The notes: generated by a model not told the origin, from the letters alone. Shown: positions 22,898 through 30,281, numbered from the stretch's first letter. The stretch: DNA of 64,000 nt from Chrysomallon squamiferum (GCA_012295275.1 CM022665.1:44670652-44734651); one strand, 5' to 3'. Program-made: numbers and translations.

Positions 22898-24787
22898 ATA
22901 ATAATAATAATAATAATAACAGTAATAATTACAATAACACACATTCTGAAAAAAAGATAAACAACAACAAACAGTCAATGATTTCTCTAATTTTTCAAAA
23001 CCAATGAGCGGAACTTTAGATGCTTTGATCAAAAACAGAAATGTACAGTGACCAAAACAATCATATTTTTACACAGCTGTATGTATACCCACGCAGTGTA
23101 TAGGGAACACTGCACCCAGTTATTAACAATTTAACCCAGTTAACGGACATTAATATCAAACTAAATGTACTGTTTCTTGTATATACATCAATATAAATCA
23201 ATCAGAAATCAGAACACTGCACTTTGGTTCTTTGTTTCAGTAATGGCCTGTACTATAAAATTATTGCCAATACATTTTTTTGTTTGTTTATACATAATGT
23301 GAAGTAAAGTACTAAAATTCCTGCTGTGACATTTACCAATGAAAGGTACCTAAAGTATTCTAAAGCCAGTTGCTCGTTATATATATTCATTGAAGGAGTT
23401 TTAGCTGTTCTGTGAAATTTTAAATTAAAATGTTTTGTTTTGTTTTATCAGTTGTAGTAATTATTTGTTCTACCCATTTGTAGCTAATTAATGTTGAATT
23501 TGAACAGCAGGATTAAATGTAGAAGATTTCTATAGATATATAAATATGTCATTTTTGAGGCATCAGGCATGTTATCATTTTAAAGCATAATTTAAAATCC
23601 TTAAATGAAAATAAATAGATAAAATGTAAATAAATTAACAAATAAAATAAATAAATAAACAAAAATATAAATAAATAAAACAAAATTTTAATAATAATAA
23701 TAATAACAATAAATACAATAATAAATACAATAAATAAAAAGTACTTCTGCTGCTACTCAGTACTATTACTACTGCTAATACTACACTACTACCATTACAT
23801 ACTACTACTACTTATTACTCCTACTACTACTAAATCAACTACTGCTACCATTAAACTACTACTTCTATTGCTGCTGCTGTTACTACTACTACACCTTTAG
23901 CACAGTTACCACTAAAAAAAAAAAAAAATTAAAAGAAAACATTATTTTCTCCAACTTGAATTCAGAAATTACATCTTTATTTTTGCACACTATTTGCACA
24001 TAACGCTATTGCTATGTTTCGTGAGAATGGGTCACATCTGTGGTTTAGTCCTTAGCAGTTATTAACCTCTGATTGTAAACAGCTAAAAAAAAAAAAAAAA
24101 AAAAAAAAAAAAGAAGAAAGAAAAAAAGAAACAATTCTAGTTAATAATAATAACTTTGAATGGGCATCTGATTCAATGTAATTTATGTGGGTTTTTTTTT
24201 AATGTGTTAGCTTTTGTTCAAACCCATCCTTCCTGATTCGTGAAATAGTTTCTTTTGATTTATCTTAATGGATTCTGCTGTTACTAATAGCATTAGTCTT
24301 TACAAATTACATACCCAGAAATCGCCGATTAATGACAAGCACAAAAAATAAATAGATAAATAATAATAAAAAATAAAATAAAAGAAATGTGTGTTTGTGT
24401 GTATGTCTGTGCGTGTGTGCGTGAAGAGTTAAAGGTGAGGGAAATAATTAAAATAAAGAAAAAAAAAACAAAACCTGTTTGTGGTGACCGAACTATTTTC
24501 ATTCTTGATAGTGCTCCTTCTGTTTCTCGGTGTGTGTTTATTTAGTTACGATTGTATGTTTATATAGTATTTCGTTTTTGAGTGTATATACATATGTATA
24601 TATTTTATATATTATTTTAAATGCAGAAGAACTACATGGTGATCAAAATCTTGGGAGAGCAGAACAAGACATGGTCTTATTTGAACCTTTCTCTGTGGGT
24701 GAAGTTTACAACGGAAGTCAGACGAAACAAGTTCATGTGAAACCGGACCAGTCTAATCATGATGTGGAAATAAATGTCCAGTTTTGA
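763..24787 (+). CDS. TRAPPC10: TRAPPC10, trafficking protein particle complex subunit 10 (22 exons)
   Basis: Subunit of the TRAPPII tethering complex, a guanine-exchange complex acting at Golgi and recycling membranes (Trs130 in yeast). Exons: 763-787, 1577-1658, 2253-2385, 3052-3245, 3911-4106, 4548-4659, 7401-7648, 8311-8457, 9012-9126, 9492-9571, 10184-10275, 10612-10752, 11127-11197, 11800-12324, 12949-13093, 14225-14454, 14891-14991, 15485-15608, 17496-17660, 20634-20817, 21567-21701, 24627-24787. Every junction has GT/AG ends and matching phases, except that exon 14 needs one frame change near 12240. Summed length is 3406 nt, i.e. 1134 residues plus stop with one extra base, a little shorter than the roughly 1260 of the human protein. 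Landmarks shared with vertebrate TRAPPC10 are MEAKPIVTC at the start, VQYDELDALF in exon 6, SCWVFLSCLEVL in exon 8 and the GEVYNGSQTKQVHV tail. I recognised it by family resemblance from memory, not by a search. Confidence 0.93.
788..1576 (+). other. TRAPPC10 intron 1 with an imperfect hairpin and a long A tract
   Basis: Holds an inverted repeat at 935-1007 (see findings), a poly-A tract at about 1449-1486 followed by AAAAATAA-type repeats to 1530, and acceptor TTTGCAG at 1576. No other coding signal seen. Confidence 0.7.
1577..1658 (+). CDS. TRAPPC10: TRAPPC10 exon 2
   Basis: Acceptor TTTGCAG, donor AGAAG|GTAAAT. Reads HGDQALFSQLHSLVAQGLPK then EECEWR, matching the N-terminal TRAPPC10 segment ending EWRRSYGR. 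Confidence 0.9.
2253..2385 (+). CDS. TRAPPC10: TRAPPC10 exon 3
   Basis: Begins RSYGRPPKTLNLEASFVPYD and ends PYFHIFWTSC at donor TGT|GTATGT. Phase 2 in, phase 0 out. Confidence 0.9.
2386..3051 (+). repeat. TRAPPC10 intron 3, trinucleotide-rich
   Basis: Degenerate GAT/AAT/AGT trinucleotide repeats from about 2418 to 2780, including an (AAC)n stretch near 2727-2750. Poly-Asp/Asn or poly-Ile frames across it are artefacts of the repeat. Confidence 0.8.
3052..3245 (+). CDS. TRAPPC10: TRAPPC10 exon 4
   Basis: Reads DIELYKQTVKDELSEWQADL, then DWLIVVVV and the PRASVPDKVKSDFCGK segment. Closely parallels the human VYKATVKDDL...DWLIVIV region. Donor GACAG|GTATAA, phase 2. Confidence 0.93.
3911..4106 (+). 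CDS. TRAPPC10: TRAPPC10 exon 5
   Basis: Acceptor GATATCAG. Encodes RCVVLTEPLKTEQKSVESWN through RALREKRNETGW and EYFVVQ. The donor CAG|GTAACC is followed immediately by an (ATT)n microsatellite at about 4110-4146. Confidence 0.93.
4548..4659 (+). CDS. TRAPPC10: TRAPPC10 exon 6
   Basis: EELAFMLEMLGLWDDALVQY then DELDALFAQFVENHAAG; the VQYDELDALF core is highly conserved in the family. Phase 0 in, phase 1 out. Confidence 0.93.
4660..7400 (+). other. TRAPPC10 intron 6, repeat-rich
   Basis: 2.7 kb without an exon. Contains two copies of a segment of about 85 bp (4912-5000 and 6731-6815), an (ATTT)n run (6143-6176), a short direct repeat of ATAAATAAAAATATACCGCAC near 6322-6380, AT dinucleotide stretches, and the acceptor-derived array at 7140-7400. 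Confidence 0.7.
7140..7400 (+). repeat. Tandem copies of the exon 7 acceptor region
   Basis: About 100-bp units, each holding CTGATATTTGCACAGCTATT or its equivalent, at roughly 7180-7206 and 7282-7308. The functional acceptor CTGATATTTATGCAG|CTCTC is the third member (ending at 7400). Each copy keeps an AG and a few bases resembling the exon start, so they look like decoy acceptors. Confidence 0.8.
7401..7648 (+). CDS. TRAPPC10: TRAPPC10 exon 7
   Basis: GC-rich exon in AT-rich surroundings. Encodes ALCDWLQPFIRPCTNWTGLS, then EFRDYLFSRQCALVFLLHRP and WEVAKRALDYLHF. DLRSYLFSRQC...LQRPWEVA is the vertebrate equivalent. Phase 1 in, phase 0 out. Confidence 0.93.
7860..8290 (+). repeat. Degenerate minisatellite upstream of exon 8
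   Basis: Units of about 40-50 bp built around GAACCAATTTATATAAATAT and ACTTTAATA, repeated eight or more times with drift. The array ends about 25 bp before the acceptor of exon 8. Confidence 0.7.
8311..8457 (+). CDS. TRAPPC10: TRAPPC10 exon 8
   Basis: VEVPHGALSCWVFLSCLEVL is almost identical in plan to human VSVPPGALDCWVFLSCLEVL. Phase 0 at both ends; acceptor TTTTGCAG, donor AAAAAG|GTAAAC. Confidence 0.95.
9012..9126 (+). CDS. TRAPPC10: TRAPPC10 exon 9
   Basis: LKELGSICGLAPGKEPTSEQ then LSRRVDLASGM, matching the LKSLGYLCGL...LNRTVDLLAG segment. Phase 0 in, phase 1 out. Confidence 0.9.
9225..9400 (+). repeat. (CT)n microsatellite, TRAPPC10 intron 9
   Basis: Imperfect CT repeats from 9225, becoming a near-perfect (CT)n run at about 9341-9396. 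Poly-Ser/Leu and poly-Arg/Glu frames over it are not genes. Confidence 0.95.
9492..9571 (+). CDS. TRAPPC10: TRAPPC10 exon 10
   Basis: EHKKKLSPVDRLRQALSSNE then SFKKHYL; human has YKKLKEALSSVEAFEKHYL. Phase 1 in, phase 0 out. Confidence 0.9.
9880..10150 (+). repeat. Degenerate CATAT/ATCAT repeat, intron 10
   Basis: Short units of about 10-15 bp (ATATCAT, CCATATAAT) repeated irregularly up to 30 bp before the exon 11 acceptor. The N at 9678 lies in the same intron. Confidence 0.6.
10184..10275 (+). CDS. TRAPPC10: TRAPPC10 exon 11
   Basis: EICELAMGTFKHIGRFRSSR then IIGRDLADFY; human has LDLSHATIEMYTSIGRIRSA...GKDLAEFY. Donor ACAT|GTAAAT, phase 2. Confidence 0.9.
10612..10752 (+). CDS. TRAPPC10: TRAPPC10 exon 12
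   Basis: KMNELQKAETFLQDAIKMYQ then EGWSNLAAGTMIELAQCQ. The tetratricopeptide-like helices around QKAEIYLQGAL...LAEGW are shared with vertebrates. Donor CACAA|GTATCC, phase 2. Confidence 0.9.
10938..10980 (+). repeat. (CT)n microsatellite
   Basis: Near-perfect CT run in TRAPPC10 intron 12. Confidence 0.95.
11127..11197 (+). CDS. TRAPPC10: TRAPPC10 exon 13
   Basis: NPNLKPAVKSKYFNSVHQVL then NQKH. Short exon with phase 2 in and phase 1 out. It occupies the place of the human HLTEEERKHFCQEILDF segment but is less conserved. Confidence 0.75.
11690..11799 (+). repeat. (ATTC)n then poly-T directly forming the exon 14 acceptor tract
   Basis: ATTC/ATTT tetranucleotide repeat (11690-11770) runs into a T run (11769-11793) that serves as the polypyrimidine tract of the acceptor TTTAAGCAG at 11799. 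Confidence 0.9.
11800..12324 (+). CDS. TRAPPC10: TRAPPC10 exon 14, carrying a one-base frame break
   Basis: Largest exon (525 nt). Entry phase 1 gives DEPYILKSSGIFTMETATIL and continues to about LLKRLDSACSSDDSPEVVEK. From about 12244 the family-like frame is the next one: ITPVCLVAASNKTKLKPGEN then TVQLRMK at donor AAG|GTGAGG. Two things support the switch. The second frame ends in phase 0, which is what exon 15 requires, whereas the first would end in phase 1. The second frame also resembles the VTLEPGANQITF segment of human TRAPPC10. The sequence therefore has one base too many (or two too few) between about 12190 and 12244. This is more likely a sequencing or assembly error than a pseudogene, because every other exon is intact. 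Confidence 0.88.
12400..12940 (+). repeat. Degenerate TTTTCTAAGAACCACTGT minisatellite, intron 14
   Basis: About 20-28 bp units (TTTTCTAAGAACCACTGTA and variants such as TTCCAAGAACCACTG) repeated some 15 times. The last copies run into the polypyrimidine tract of the exon 15 acceptor (TTTCTAAGAACGTCTGTGTG then TTTCAG). Confidence 0.75.
12949..13093 (+). CDS. TRAPPC10: TRAPPC10 exon 15
   Basis: CDKEGVFQMSQLCFQLRHVE, FLKPISASDLYFRVTC and IEPHIYFKPVKA; human has KEPGTYTLRQLCASVGSVWF. Phase 0 in. Of the two possible donors (13084 and 13094), the CAG|GTGAGA at 13093/13094 gives phase 1, as exon 16 needs. Confidence 0.9.
13075..13700 (+). repeat. Tandem array of the exon 15 donor region
   Basis: The junction CTTCAAACCGGTAAAAGCAG|GTGAG and the following ~70 bp (GGACTTTGTCCACTCTGGTC, TGGCATTTTTAAAAAATATT) recur at about 13171 and 13266, then in shorter, decayed copies near 13356, 13434, 13509 and 13625. 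Copies 2 and 3 retain AAACCAGTAAAAGCAGGTGA, that is, exon sequence plus a good donor. Confidence 0.9.
13983..14224 (+). repeat. Tandem array of the exon 16 acceptor region
   Basis: About 79-bp units ending in ATTTCAGACAAA: decoys at roughly 14055-14066 and 14132-14143, with the functional acceptor ATTTCAG|ACAAATTCC at 14218-14232; a first copy lacking the AG begins near 13983. Each unit contains AGCTTTCATGAATTCTCT and AGAAAATACTGAAATATAA. Confidence 0.9.
14225..14454 (+). CDS. TRAPPC10: TRAPPC10 exon 16
   Basis: DKFLVGIHQEAVFSLTTGSL then TLAVGDSFKLEPEAGF and VNLSVKVFCPENTDFEEK; corresponds to LLAGIPQRVKFTVTTGHYTI in human. Phase 1 in, phase 0 out. Confidence 0.9.
14891..14991 (+). CDS. TRAPPC10: TRAPPC10 exon 17
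   Basis: LKCVIPSWNKTLETEVVFIF then PFAVSQRLHTSVE, matching DCPWSIYSTVIALTFSVPF. Donor AAAG|GTCAGT, phase 2. Confidence 0.9.
15130..15300 (+). repeat. AAT/AATG/AAC simple repeats, intron 17
   Basis: Degenerate AT-rich trinucleotide repeats; a T run at about 15452-15474 then forms the exon 18 polypyrimidine tract. Confidence 0.8.
15485..15608 (+). CDS. TRAPPC10: TRAPPC10 exon 18
   Basis: RKYIQLTVQGSTSSNFILTR then PELCALTNDVEVYLMN; human TRKYVQVCVQNLSELDFQLS. Phase 2 in, phase 0 out. Start of the conserved C-terminal TRAPPC10/Trs130 region. Confidence 0.92.
15609..15800 (+). repeat. Duplicated donor-proximal intron sequence, intron 18
   Basis: AATAATAAGGAATAAGG follows the donor at 15613 and recurs near 15733. 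GGAATAACTGACCAACCACA and ATCACATACATTATTCTTAA are tandemly doubled at about 15631-15715. Confidence 0.85.
16196..16555 (+). repeat. TATG/TATATG, (GT)n and (AT)n microsatellite cluster
   Basis: TATGTA-type repeats 16196-16330, a near-perfect (GT)n at 16329-16378 and an AT/ATCT run at 16498-16552. Tyr/Val/Cys-rich frames here are repeat translations. Confidence 0.95.
16828..17495 (+). repeat. Tandem array of the exon 19 acceptor region
   Basis: Seven to eight units of roughly 85-100 bp, each with a decayed form of TTACAGACAGTTGGGTATGAGAT and then TATATATA and TTTCTATTTCTGTGTTAA. ACAG-like sites occur near 16836, 16889, 16990, 17083 and 17264. The functional acceptor CTTACAG|ACAGTTAG is the last member (17489-17503). 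A (CA)n run (16910-16951) has expanded inside one unit. Confidence 0.88.
17496..17660 (+). CDS. TRAPPC10: TRAPPC10 exon 19
   Basis: TVSNLQAANYVWQMKCNTPK, then VEMVFTVDYSSDLD and HHYTFSIENFQ; human has SKQSVFFVWELKWTEEPP...YTYEFKVENF. Phase 0 on both sides. Confidence 0.93.
17661..20633 (+). other. TRAPPC10 intron 19, 3 kb, no exon seen
   Basis: AT-rich with long ATT/TTA runs (17700-18000), (TGATGA) near 18675, A/T homopolymers and (AAT)n at 18946-18982. Ends with (GTGT)-rich sequence and the acceptor TTCTTCAG. Confidence 0.7.
20634..20817 (+). CDS. TRAPPC10: TRAPPC10 exon 20
   Basis: TKYILNYHIESGHTKKMYKV then GKMCTLHIEV and YEVCTAQQNWAISAKST; human has RTGSLCSLEVLITRL...LMYEVVDNSSNWAVCGKS. 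Phase 0 in, phase 1 out; donor TCTACAG|GTTTTT. Confidence 0.93.
20811..21315 (+). repeat. Minisatellite grown from the exon 20 donor
   Basis: The exon end TCTACAG|GTTTTTAACATTTA recurs as TATCTACAGATATTTAACAC and close variants more than 20 times over 500 bp, in units of about 20-25 bp and doubles of them. Most copies have lost the GT after CAG, but several retain TCTACAG. Confidence 0.9.
21567..21701 (+). CDS. TRAPPC10: TRAPPC10 exon 21
   Basis: GVFTLNNGYYKTIIDVLPLE then AGFIHLPMVTLQKYNPESK; human has GVISMPVAARATHRVHMEVM and LFAGYLPLPDVRLFKY. Phase 1 at both ends. Confidence 0.93.
21702..24626 (+). other. TRAPPC10 intron 21, 2.9 kb, no exon seen
   Basis: T-rich start (21710-21790), ATT repeats, a compound GAT-rich and A-run element at 22760-22920, CTA/TAC trinucleotides at 23750-23900, and A tracts at 24088-24112. 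Confidence 0.7.
24627..24787 (+). CDS. TRAPPC10: TRAPPC10 exon 22 (terminal)
   Basis: Phase 1 in; ends FEPFSVGEVYNGSQTKQVHV then KPDQSNHDVEINVQF and TGA. The tail matches the human PAGQVFNSSSGTQVLVIPSQ...LEVSVT ending. AATAAA motifs occur at 24792-24797 (very close to the stop) and 25363-25368. Confidence 0.95.
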
Positions 24788-25821
24788 AAAAAATAAATAT
24801 ATTTATATACATATATATATTTGAACATTTGCTGTCGGTGTTTTTAACAGCTGTTTGAGAGAATACGTTGACTATGAGATATGGATTTGAACGTTTAAGA
24901 ATGAGTTCATGAAAAACAACGAACGTTCGACTTTGTACTACGATGCGCAATTTTCGTAGAGGAATTTACCACTATTACGAGATAACTACGTAATGTTCGA
25001 AGTTTCGGCTGTTTTAATATCTGAATATAGTGTGTTTTCTTTGATGATTCAAAGTCGTGAAATGTATAAAACTTTTTTTTTTTTTTTTTTAAAGAAGAAG
25101 AAAAACCACAACAACAAGATATATTAATTTAATAGGCTCATAGAATCAAAAATATAAATCGAAAATACAAGTCAGTATTAACATTATTTAGGCAAACGAA
25201 ACAGTGGAAAGGAAAATCTGGTTATTGTTTCAAGACGAAATGAACATTGTCATACTAGGAGAATATATTAAAGAAAACAATATTCTGTAAACGTTACGTA
25301 AAACATTATAACTGTCATAATCCACTGACCTATTTAAATCATTAAACCATTAAAACGCAATTAATAAACGAAAATGACAACTTGGATTGTCTGTGTTATA
25401 TTACATGAGCTTATCCCTCCTAAGAAAAAATAAAATAAAATCTAAATAAATAAATTATATATATAAAGTATTGATAATGCCAAGGAAAACTTGTTTCATC
25501 TGTTCTACCATTGATTAAATACTGTGGGAATTATTAGCTGTAAGTTAAATAATATAGATAAATAAATAAGAATTATAAGAAAAAAAGGGACCATCATTAC
25601 AAGTCGGTCCCTCAAACTTAACTTTTTATATAGTATTTCATCTTATTCATAATAGATCAAAAGTGTAAAAAATACATTTAGATTATAACGTACCAGTGAA
25701 AAATGCAGTTTAAAACAAATGTTATGTTCGTGAAGGTTATTTTATTTATATAGAAAACTAATCTTTTCTAATAACAAATTATGATGAAGTAACAAAATTT
25801 GGGGTGGTTAACGGACGCAAT

Positions 25822-25823
<2 letters not shown>

Positions 25824-25898
<75 letters not shown>
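25824..25898 (+). repeat. (CT)n microsatellite
   Basis: Nearly perfect CT run of about 75 bp. Confidence 0.97.
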
Positions 25899-25901
<3 letters not shown>

Positions 25902-26555
25902 CATCACGCACTCCAAACACACCACACTACAAACACAATAACATTATTTAGACGCTCAGTTTCTTTCAGTTTCTACAAAAGACAAATGCTGATAGAAATG
26001 AACAAAACAGAAAAAGTACATTTAAAATAACAGATGTAGAATACTTTTGTAATGTATTAAAACGGAATAACCACTCCTTATAAGTACATATGGCAATAGG
26101 AACAAATAATTTAGATACATTTTGCTTAATTCTCTGGGTTTAATTTATTTCTAATCGTTAACTGAATGTTTGCTAATAATCAAAGTATGACAATGTAATG
26201 TAAAATTCATGCGACAGATAAATTCAATGGTTCCTGACATTTTCACAAACAAGGATCTCTTGTTATTTGAATTATTTTCCGACTGAGTTCCAATTTTTTC
26301 AAAGTCTTATCAACTCAACAAATTGATTTGATTAAATAGCAACAAATTCCCAGTATCAAAAAATAATTTTTTACATGTAACTGATTAGTATCAATATTCA
26401 AATGAAGCCAACGTGTTTACTCATTTTGAACTAAGTTCACAGATTCCCATGGGTCTATGGGCAACATCATTAATGAGTATGGCAATTTACTCATCAGCGA
26501 ACCTAAAGTGACTAACTCGTAGATAAAATTGTCTTAGCTATCAACTGTATCTGCT

Positions 26556-26689
<134 letters not shown>

Positions 26690-26739
26690 ACTATGAAACA
26701 TATAGAAAACGAACTATTTTGATGGCATATATCGTTCGC

Positions 26740-27030
26740 CATTTGCAAAGGTTAATGTTAAAAAAATCACTTGTAATTATATCAAACTTTATTTTTTTTT
26801 AATACCTTATTTTTTTAAAATGTTTATGTCATTCATTCATGATATCACAATGTAACATAAACTAATAATTGTATTTCACAGCCATTTGCAAAGGTTAATG
26901 TTAAAAAAAATCACTTGCAAATATATCAAACTATATTATTTTTTTTTTTTTATCTTATTTTTAAAAGATTTATGTCATTCATTCATGATATCACAATGTA
27001 ACATAAACTAATAGCTGTATTTCACAGCTA
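26740..27030. repeat. Tandem duplication, about 145 bp unit, two copies
   Basis: CATTTGCAAAGGTTAATGTT through ATGATATCACAATGTAACAT and ACTAATA..TGTATTTCACAG occurs at about 26740-26881 and again at 26882-27029 with few differences. It lies just 3' of the minus-strand receptor, probably in its 3' UTR or flank. Confidence 0.92.
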
Positions 27031-27218
27031 TTAAAGAGAAATAAACTTGTAGTAATAACAGTTATAAATTACATTTGAATAATTCTCAGCAATCTACCTT
27101 ACCGAACGACTAATCTTTAAAAAAAAAAAAAAAAAAAAAATACTGTTATTAATAAAAGTCTGGTGGCATAACAACGTTACATATATAATCACATAATTCA
27201 TCTACCGAATATTTCCTG

Positions 27219-28196
27219 TTACACACCGTCGTCCACAGACTGAGGTGAGGGAGCCACTTTTCTCCTCCATTTTTTAAATATCTCTTCTCTGATTTTCCTC
27301 CGTATAATGGCGTACATTACAGGGTGCACCACGGTCGTCATGTACGCTAACATGAGGCATGAAATCTTTGCCATACTGATGTGGATGCTGTCTTTCACTA
27401 CCATCTGTACCAGAGTTACCACTACGTGCGGTCCCCACAGGAACGCAAACGTTATAACAATTGCCATGGAAACGCGAAGTTTTTTCTGGTCCCTCTTACG
27501 CTGGAGGTACTTCGTAACGGTGTTGGCCGAAAACGTACCGGAAACGGAAACAACGGCGTTGGTGACGCTGCCTCGTTTTGACGCGGACTTGCAAATGGCG
27601 ACGTAGAAGAGAATCATGCCCACGGTGGTGATGACGAAAGTTATCACGTAGAAGAGCTCGTAGAAGTAGTAGGGATGGTTGTGGTTGATGACGTAGTTGC
27701 AGCTGAAATACGTCATAGTGATGTTGCTCGACAGGGATTCTTCGTTCAGCGCGAAAAATGGCGTCGAGAAAGACAGCGCTGCCAGCGACCAGATCAGAGC
27801 AAGGAAGTAATTCAACTTGGTTGTGATTATGCGCTCTCGTGTCGGCGTGACGATCGCAAAATACCTATCCAGACTGACCATCAACAACGTCATCAAGCTT
27901 GCGACGCTGACGAAGGCGACAACGGCTTCAAGGAAGTAGCAGAACACGTTGGACACAATGTACGACTTGAACAACGCCGCCAGCGTTAGGGGAATGGCCG
28001 TCAGACAGAGAACGAGATCGACAATGTTGAGATTGCGGATGAAGTGGTTGCCTTGACCTTGGTCTTGGTTCGTCAGCAGGACACGATGGCTGGCAACCAA
28101 GACGATGACGTTGAAAAATACGCCGAGCAGAAGCTGAACAACCAGAATGACGGCAGCTACTGTAACGAAAGCGAGGTTGTAACGAAGTTGCCACAT
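27219..28196 (-). CDS. GPR22: GPR22-like orphan class A G-protein-coupled receptor, intronless
   Basis: 325 residues in a single exon with seven hydrophobic segments. TM1 starts about residue 10 (FVTVAAVILVVQLLLGVFFN). TM2 has LNIVDLVLC, TM3 ends in DRYFAIV (the DRY motif), TM6 has FAFLWGPHVV in place of CWxP, and TM7 has HPVMYAIIRRK in place of NPxxY. The HPxxY form and the MAYxTTxxHPxxYA segment are typical of GPR22, as are AIPLTLAALF in TM2 and the SVASLM...SLDRY stretch of TM3. Human GPR22 is an orphan receptor said to couple to Gi. The extracellular N-terminus is almost absent here; an in-frame TAA at about 28224-28226 blocks extension beyond 9-10 codons upstream, so an N-terminal tail would need an unseen upstream exon. 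The subfamily is by resemblance; class A membership is secure. Confidence 0.85.
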   Translation of the reverse strand: MWQLRYNLAFVTVAAVILVVQLLLGVFFNVIVLVASHRVLLTNQDQGQGNHFIRNLNIVDLVLCLTAIPLTLAALFKSYIVSNVFCYFLEAVVAFVSVASLMTLLMVSLDRYFAIVTPTRERIITTKLNYFLALIWSLAALSFSTPFFALNEESLSSNITMTYFSCNYVINHNHPYYFYELFYVITFVITTVGMILFYVAICKSASKRGSVTNAVVSVSGTFSANTVTKYLQRKRDQKKLRVSMAIVITFAFLWGPHVVVTLVQMVVKDSIHISMAKISCLMLAYMTTVVHPVMYAIIRRKIREEIFKKWRRKVAPSPQSVDDGV

Positions 28197-29518
28197 TTCC
28201 AGATTGGTGAATACACGTAAAATCAGGCACTCTTACTGATTTAATATTCGAAGGTATTAAATCAGTGTAACGTACAAGAGATTTAATTCAACATCACAGC
28301 TAGTTGTAACATTTCTAAGACTGAGCGTTAGTAGTTCCAGTCTTTCCATATCATTGTTCGTTGGCACAACCAGATTTCCGAAACCGTTATTAAATTCTCA
28401 TGTGTTTTTTCCTTTCTTTTGCTTTCTTTCTTCGGTTAGAATGTATAAAAATTCCGTCCTGGAAGCTTTGTAATCACTGTGCTCTGTTATATAAAAGTCT
28501 TATATCCCAACCACCACGTAGTGCAATAAAAGAATCGTTTTCATTATCCGCACTGTATTGTGTACACTTTGCCCTGGTCTGATTAGCACCGCTAATCCGT
28601 CTAAGAAAAGTCTTGGAAATGCCATCTGTAAGTCAGCCAGCCAGTCAGCTTTCGAACGTCACTTAACCAAAGTAAATACTTACTGCAAATTACTAATTGT
28701 GTTTAACCAAGCTGCTTTCCGATTGGATCGCCGCTAACTTCGTCGCCATTTTGAAAGTCACGCGCTTTCTTACGGATATTAGTTTTGATCACGCGCACGG
28801 TTTTGTTCTTCTTCATTTCTTCTTTTTCTTGTCTTTTTTTTATTCTCTCTCTCTTTCTCTTTTTTTTTTTATTATTTTTTTTTCTTCTTAACAACAAATG
28901 TTAATAATCTTGTTTCGTATTTCGAACAAAAAACCATATTTTTTTTAAATTTAATATTCCTAAATGGTTTTACCCTTGTTAAATAATTGTTTTTATTTTC
29001 TTTCGTTATCTTTCGAAAACACATCAGAACTTTTGATGGATTTTTCTTTTCCTTCCTTCTTTTCTTTTCTTTCTTTCTTTCTATTTTTTTTCCCTTTCTA
29101 TTTATTAAATTGCATCTGAATTGTTGATGCAAATACATCTTCTCGACATGTTAATAATAATAACGATAATGCACATCTTCTTGCACAATGATTTAACAGT
29201 ATTGACATTCCAGTTAGCAAACCATTCGACCGGGTCACGACAAAATATTGTACTGCTGAGTTAATTACGCTGTTAGTTTTACGCTTATCGGTAAACAGAA
29301 TGCAGTCGTTGGCAATCCGGTCCCCTTTTATCGTGCTGTTCAACAAGAAGAAAATTTAATTAATGAATCTGCGGTGAAATTATAACATGTCGGGTTAACG
29401 ATATGAGAAGATTTTACAGATTATACGGCAAGCACAGTTGAAAATATATAAAAAAAAAAAAAAAAAATCTCACTTAGTTATGTTTGACATTAATGTATTG
29501 TGAAATTATTTACACGAA
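28197..29518. other. 5' flank of the GPR22-like gene, no exon established
   Basis: On the minus strand an AAATCAG acceptor-like site lies about 30 bp before the ATG, so a 5' UTR intron is possible. Mixed-composition DNA with T/CTT-rich stretches at 28800-28890 and 29040-29095. A minus-strand frame of 82 codons (29098-29346) has no recognisable features. Confidence 0.4.
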
Positions 29519-29532
29519 TCTCTCTCTCTCTG

Positions 29533-29601
<69 letters not shown>

Positions 29602-29630
29602 GTGTGCGTGTGCGTGTGTGTGTGTGTGTG
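29519..29630 (+). repeat. (CT)n then (GT)n compound microsatellite
   Basis: CT run 29519-29597 passes into GTGCGT/GT repeats to about 29630. Confidence 0.97.
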
Positions 29631-29709
29631 TATGACTATGAGTATGCAGATGCGCGAATATGTAATCTGGCTCCGATCTGTACATCACTATTCAATTATA
29701 ATTTAAATT

Positions 29710-29905
29710 TGTGTTTATAAATGCACACTATATTCAGTTTGTTTTGTTAATAATACCATAAATAAATACAGAATATATCATTCAGTATATTTTGTTAATA
29801 ATGCCATATACAATTATACCACATGTTCAGTATTTTTGATTAATAATACCATATAAGAATACACCATTCTATATTCAATATTTTTATGAATAATACCATT
29901 TTGTT
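29710..29905. repeat. Interspersed satellite-like repeat, copy A
   Basis: Four drifted units of about 50 bp of the form TTTTGTTAATAATACCATAT then ATACACCATGTATTCAGTAT. The same family recurs at 39825-40025 within the STOML1-like gene. Confidence 0.8.
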
Positions 29906-29998
29906 TTCATTTGCGTAATTTGCTAATTAGAGCAATTAATTAAGTTATTTATGTATTTATTTATTTATATTTTAATTTATAAAATGTATCTTCTGCAG

Positions 29999-30071
29999 CA
30001 TAAATTTTGTTAACTGGAAGAACGCTGCAGAAACCAGTCTATTTGAATTACAGTCACAGTGGAATGTTCAG
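29999..30071 (+). CDS. Orphan exon-like segment
   Basis: Bounded by acceptor TATCTTCTGCAG and donor TTCAG|GTAGGC, open in the phase-1-in, phase-0-out reading: INFVNWKNAAETSLFELQSQ then WNVQ. GC content and amino-acid make-up are unlike the flanking simple repeats. I do not recognise the sequence and cannot assign it to any neighbouring gene on the plus strand. It may be an exon of an undetected gene, a decayed exon or chance. Confidence 0.3.
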
Positions 30072-30281
30072 GTAGGCCCAGTTTGCCACATATCTGAAAA
30101 ATACCACGTGCTATGTTTGAGATCCTTCAAATAACATAAAAGGCAACAGTGCTAAAACAATAAAAGAAATAAGAGGAGTCAGCGCTTTGAGAATCTGATT
30201 ATTAATTTTTTTTTTTTTTCTGTTACGGTGATCCAAAAATGTGAAAAAGGAAACTTCCGCGATCGTCATTGTAAAGGCGCC

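Noticed and set aside
27307-27989. Plus-strand frames opposite the GPCR
   Set aside because: Antisense shadows of the receptor exon.
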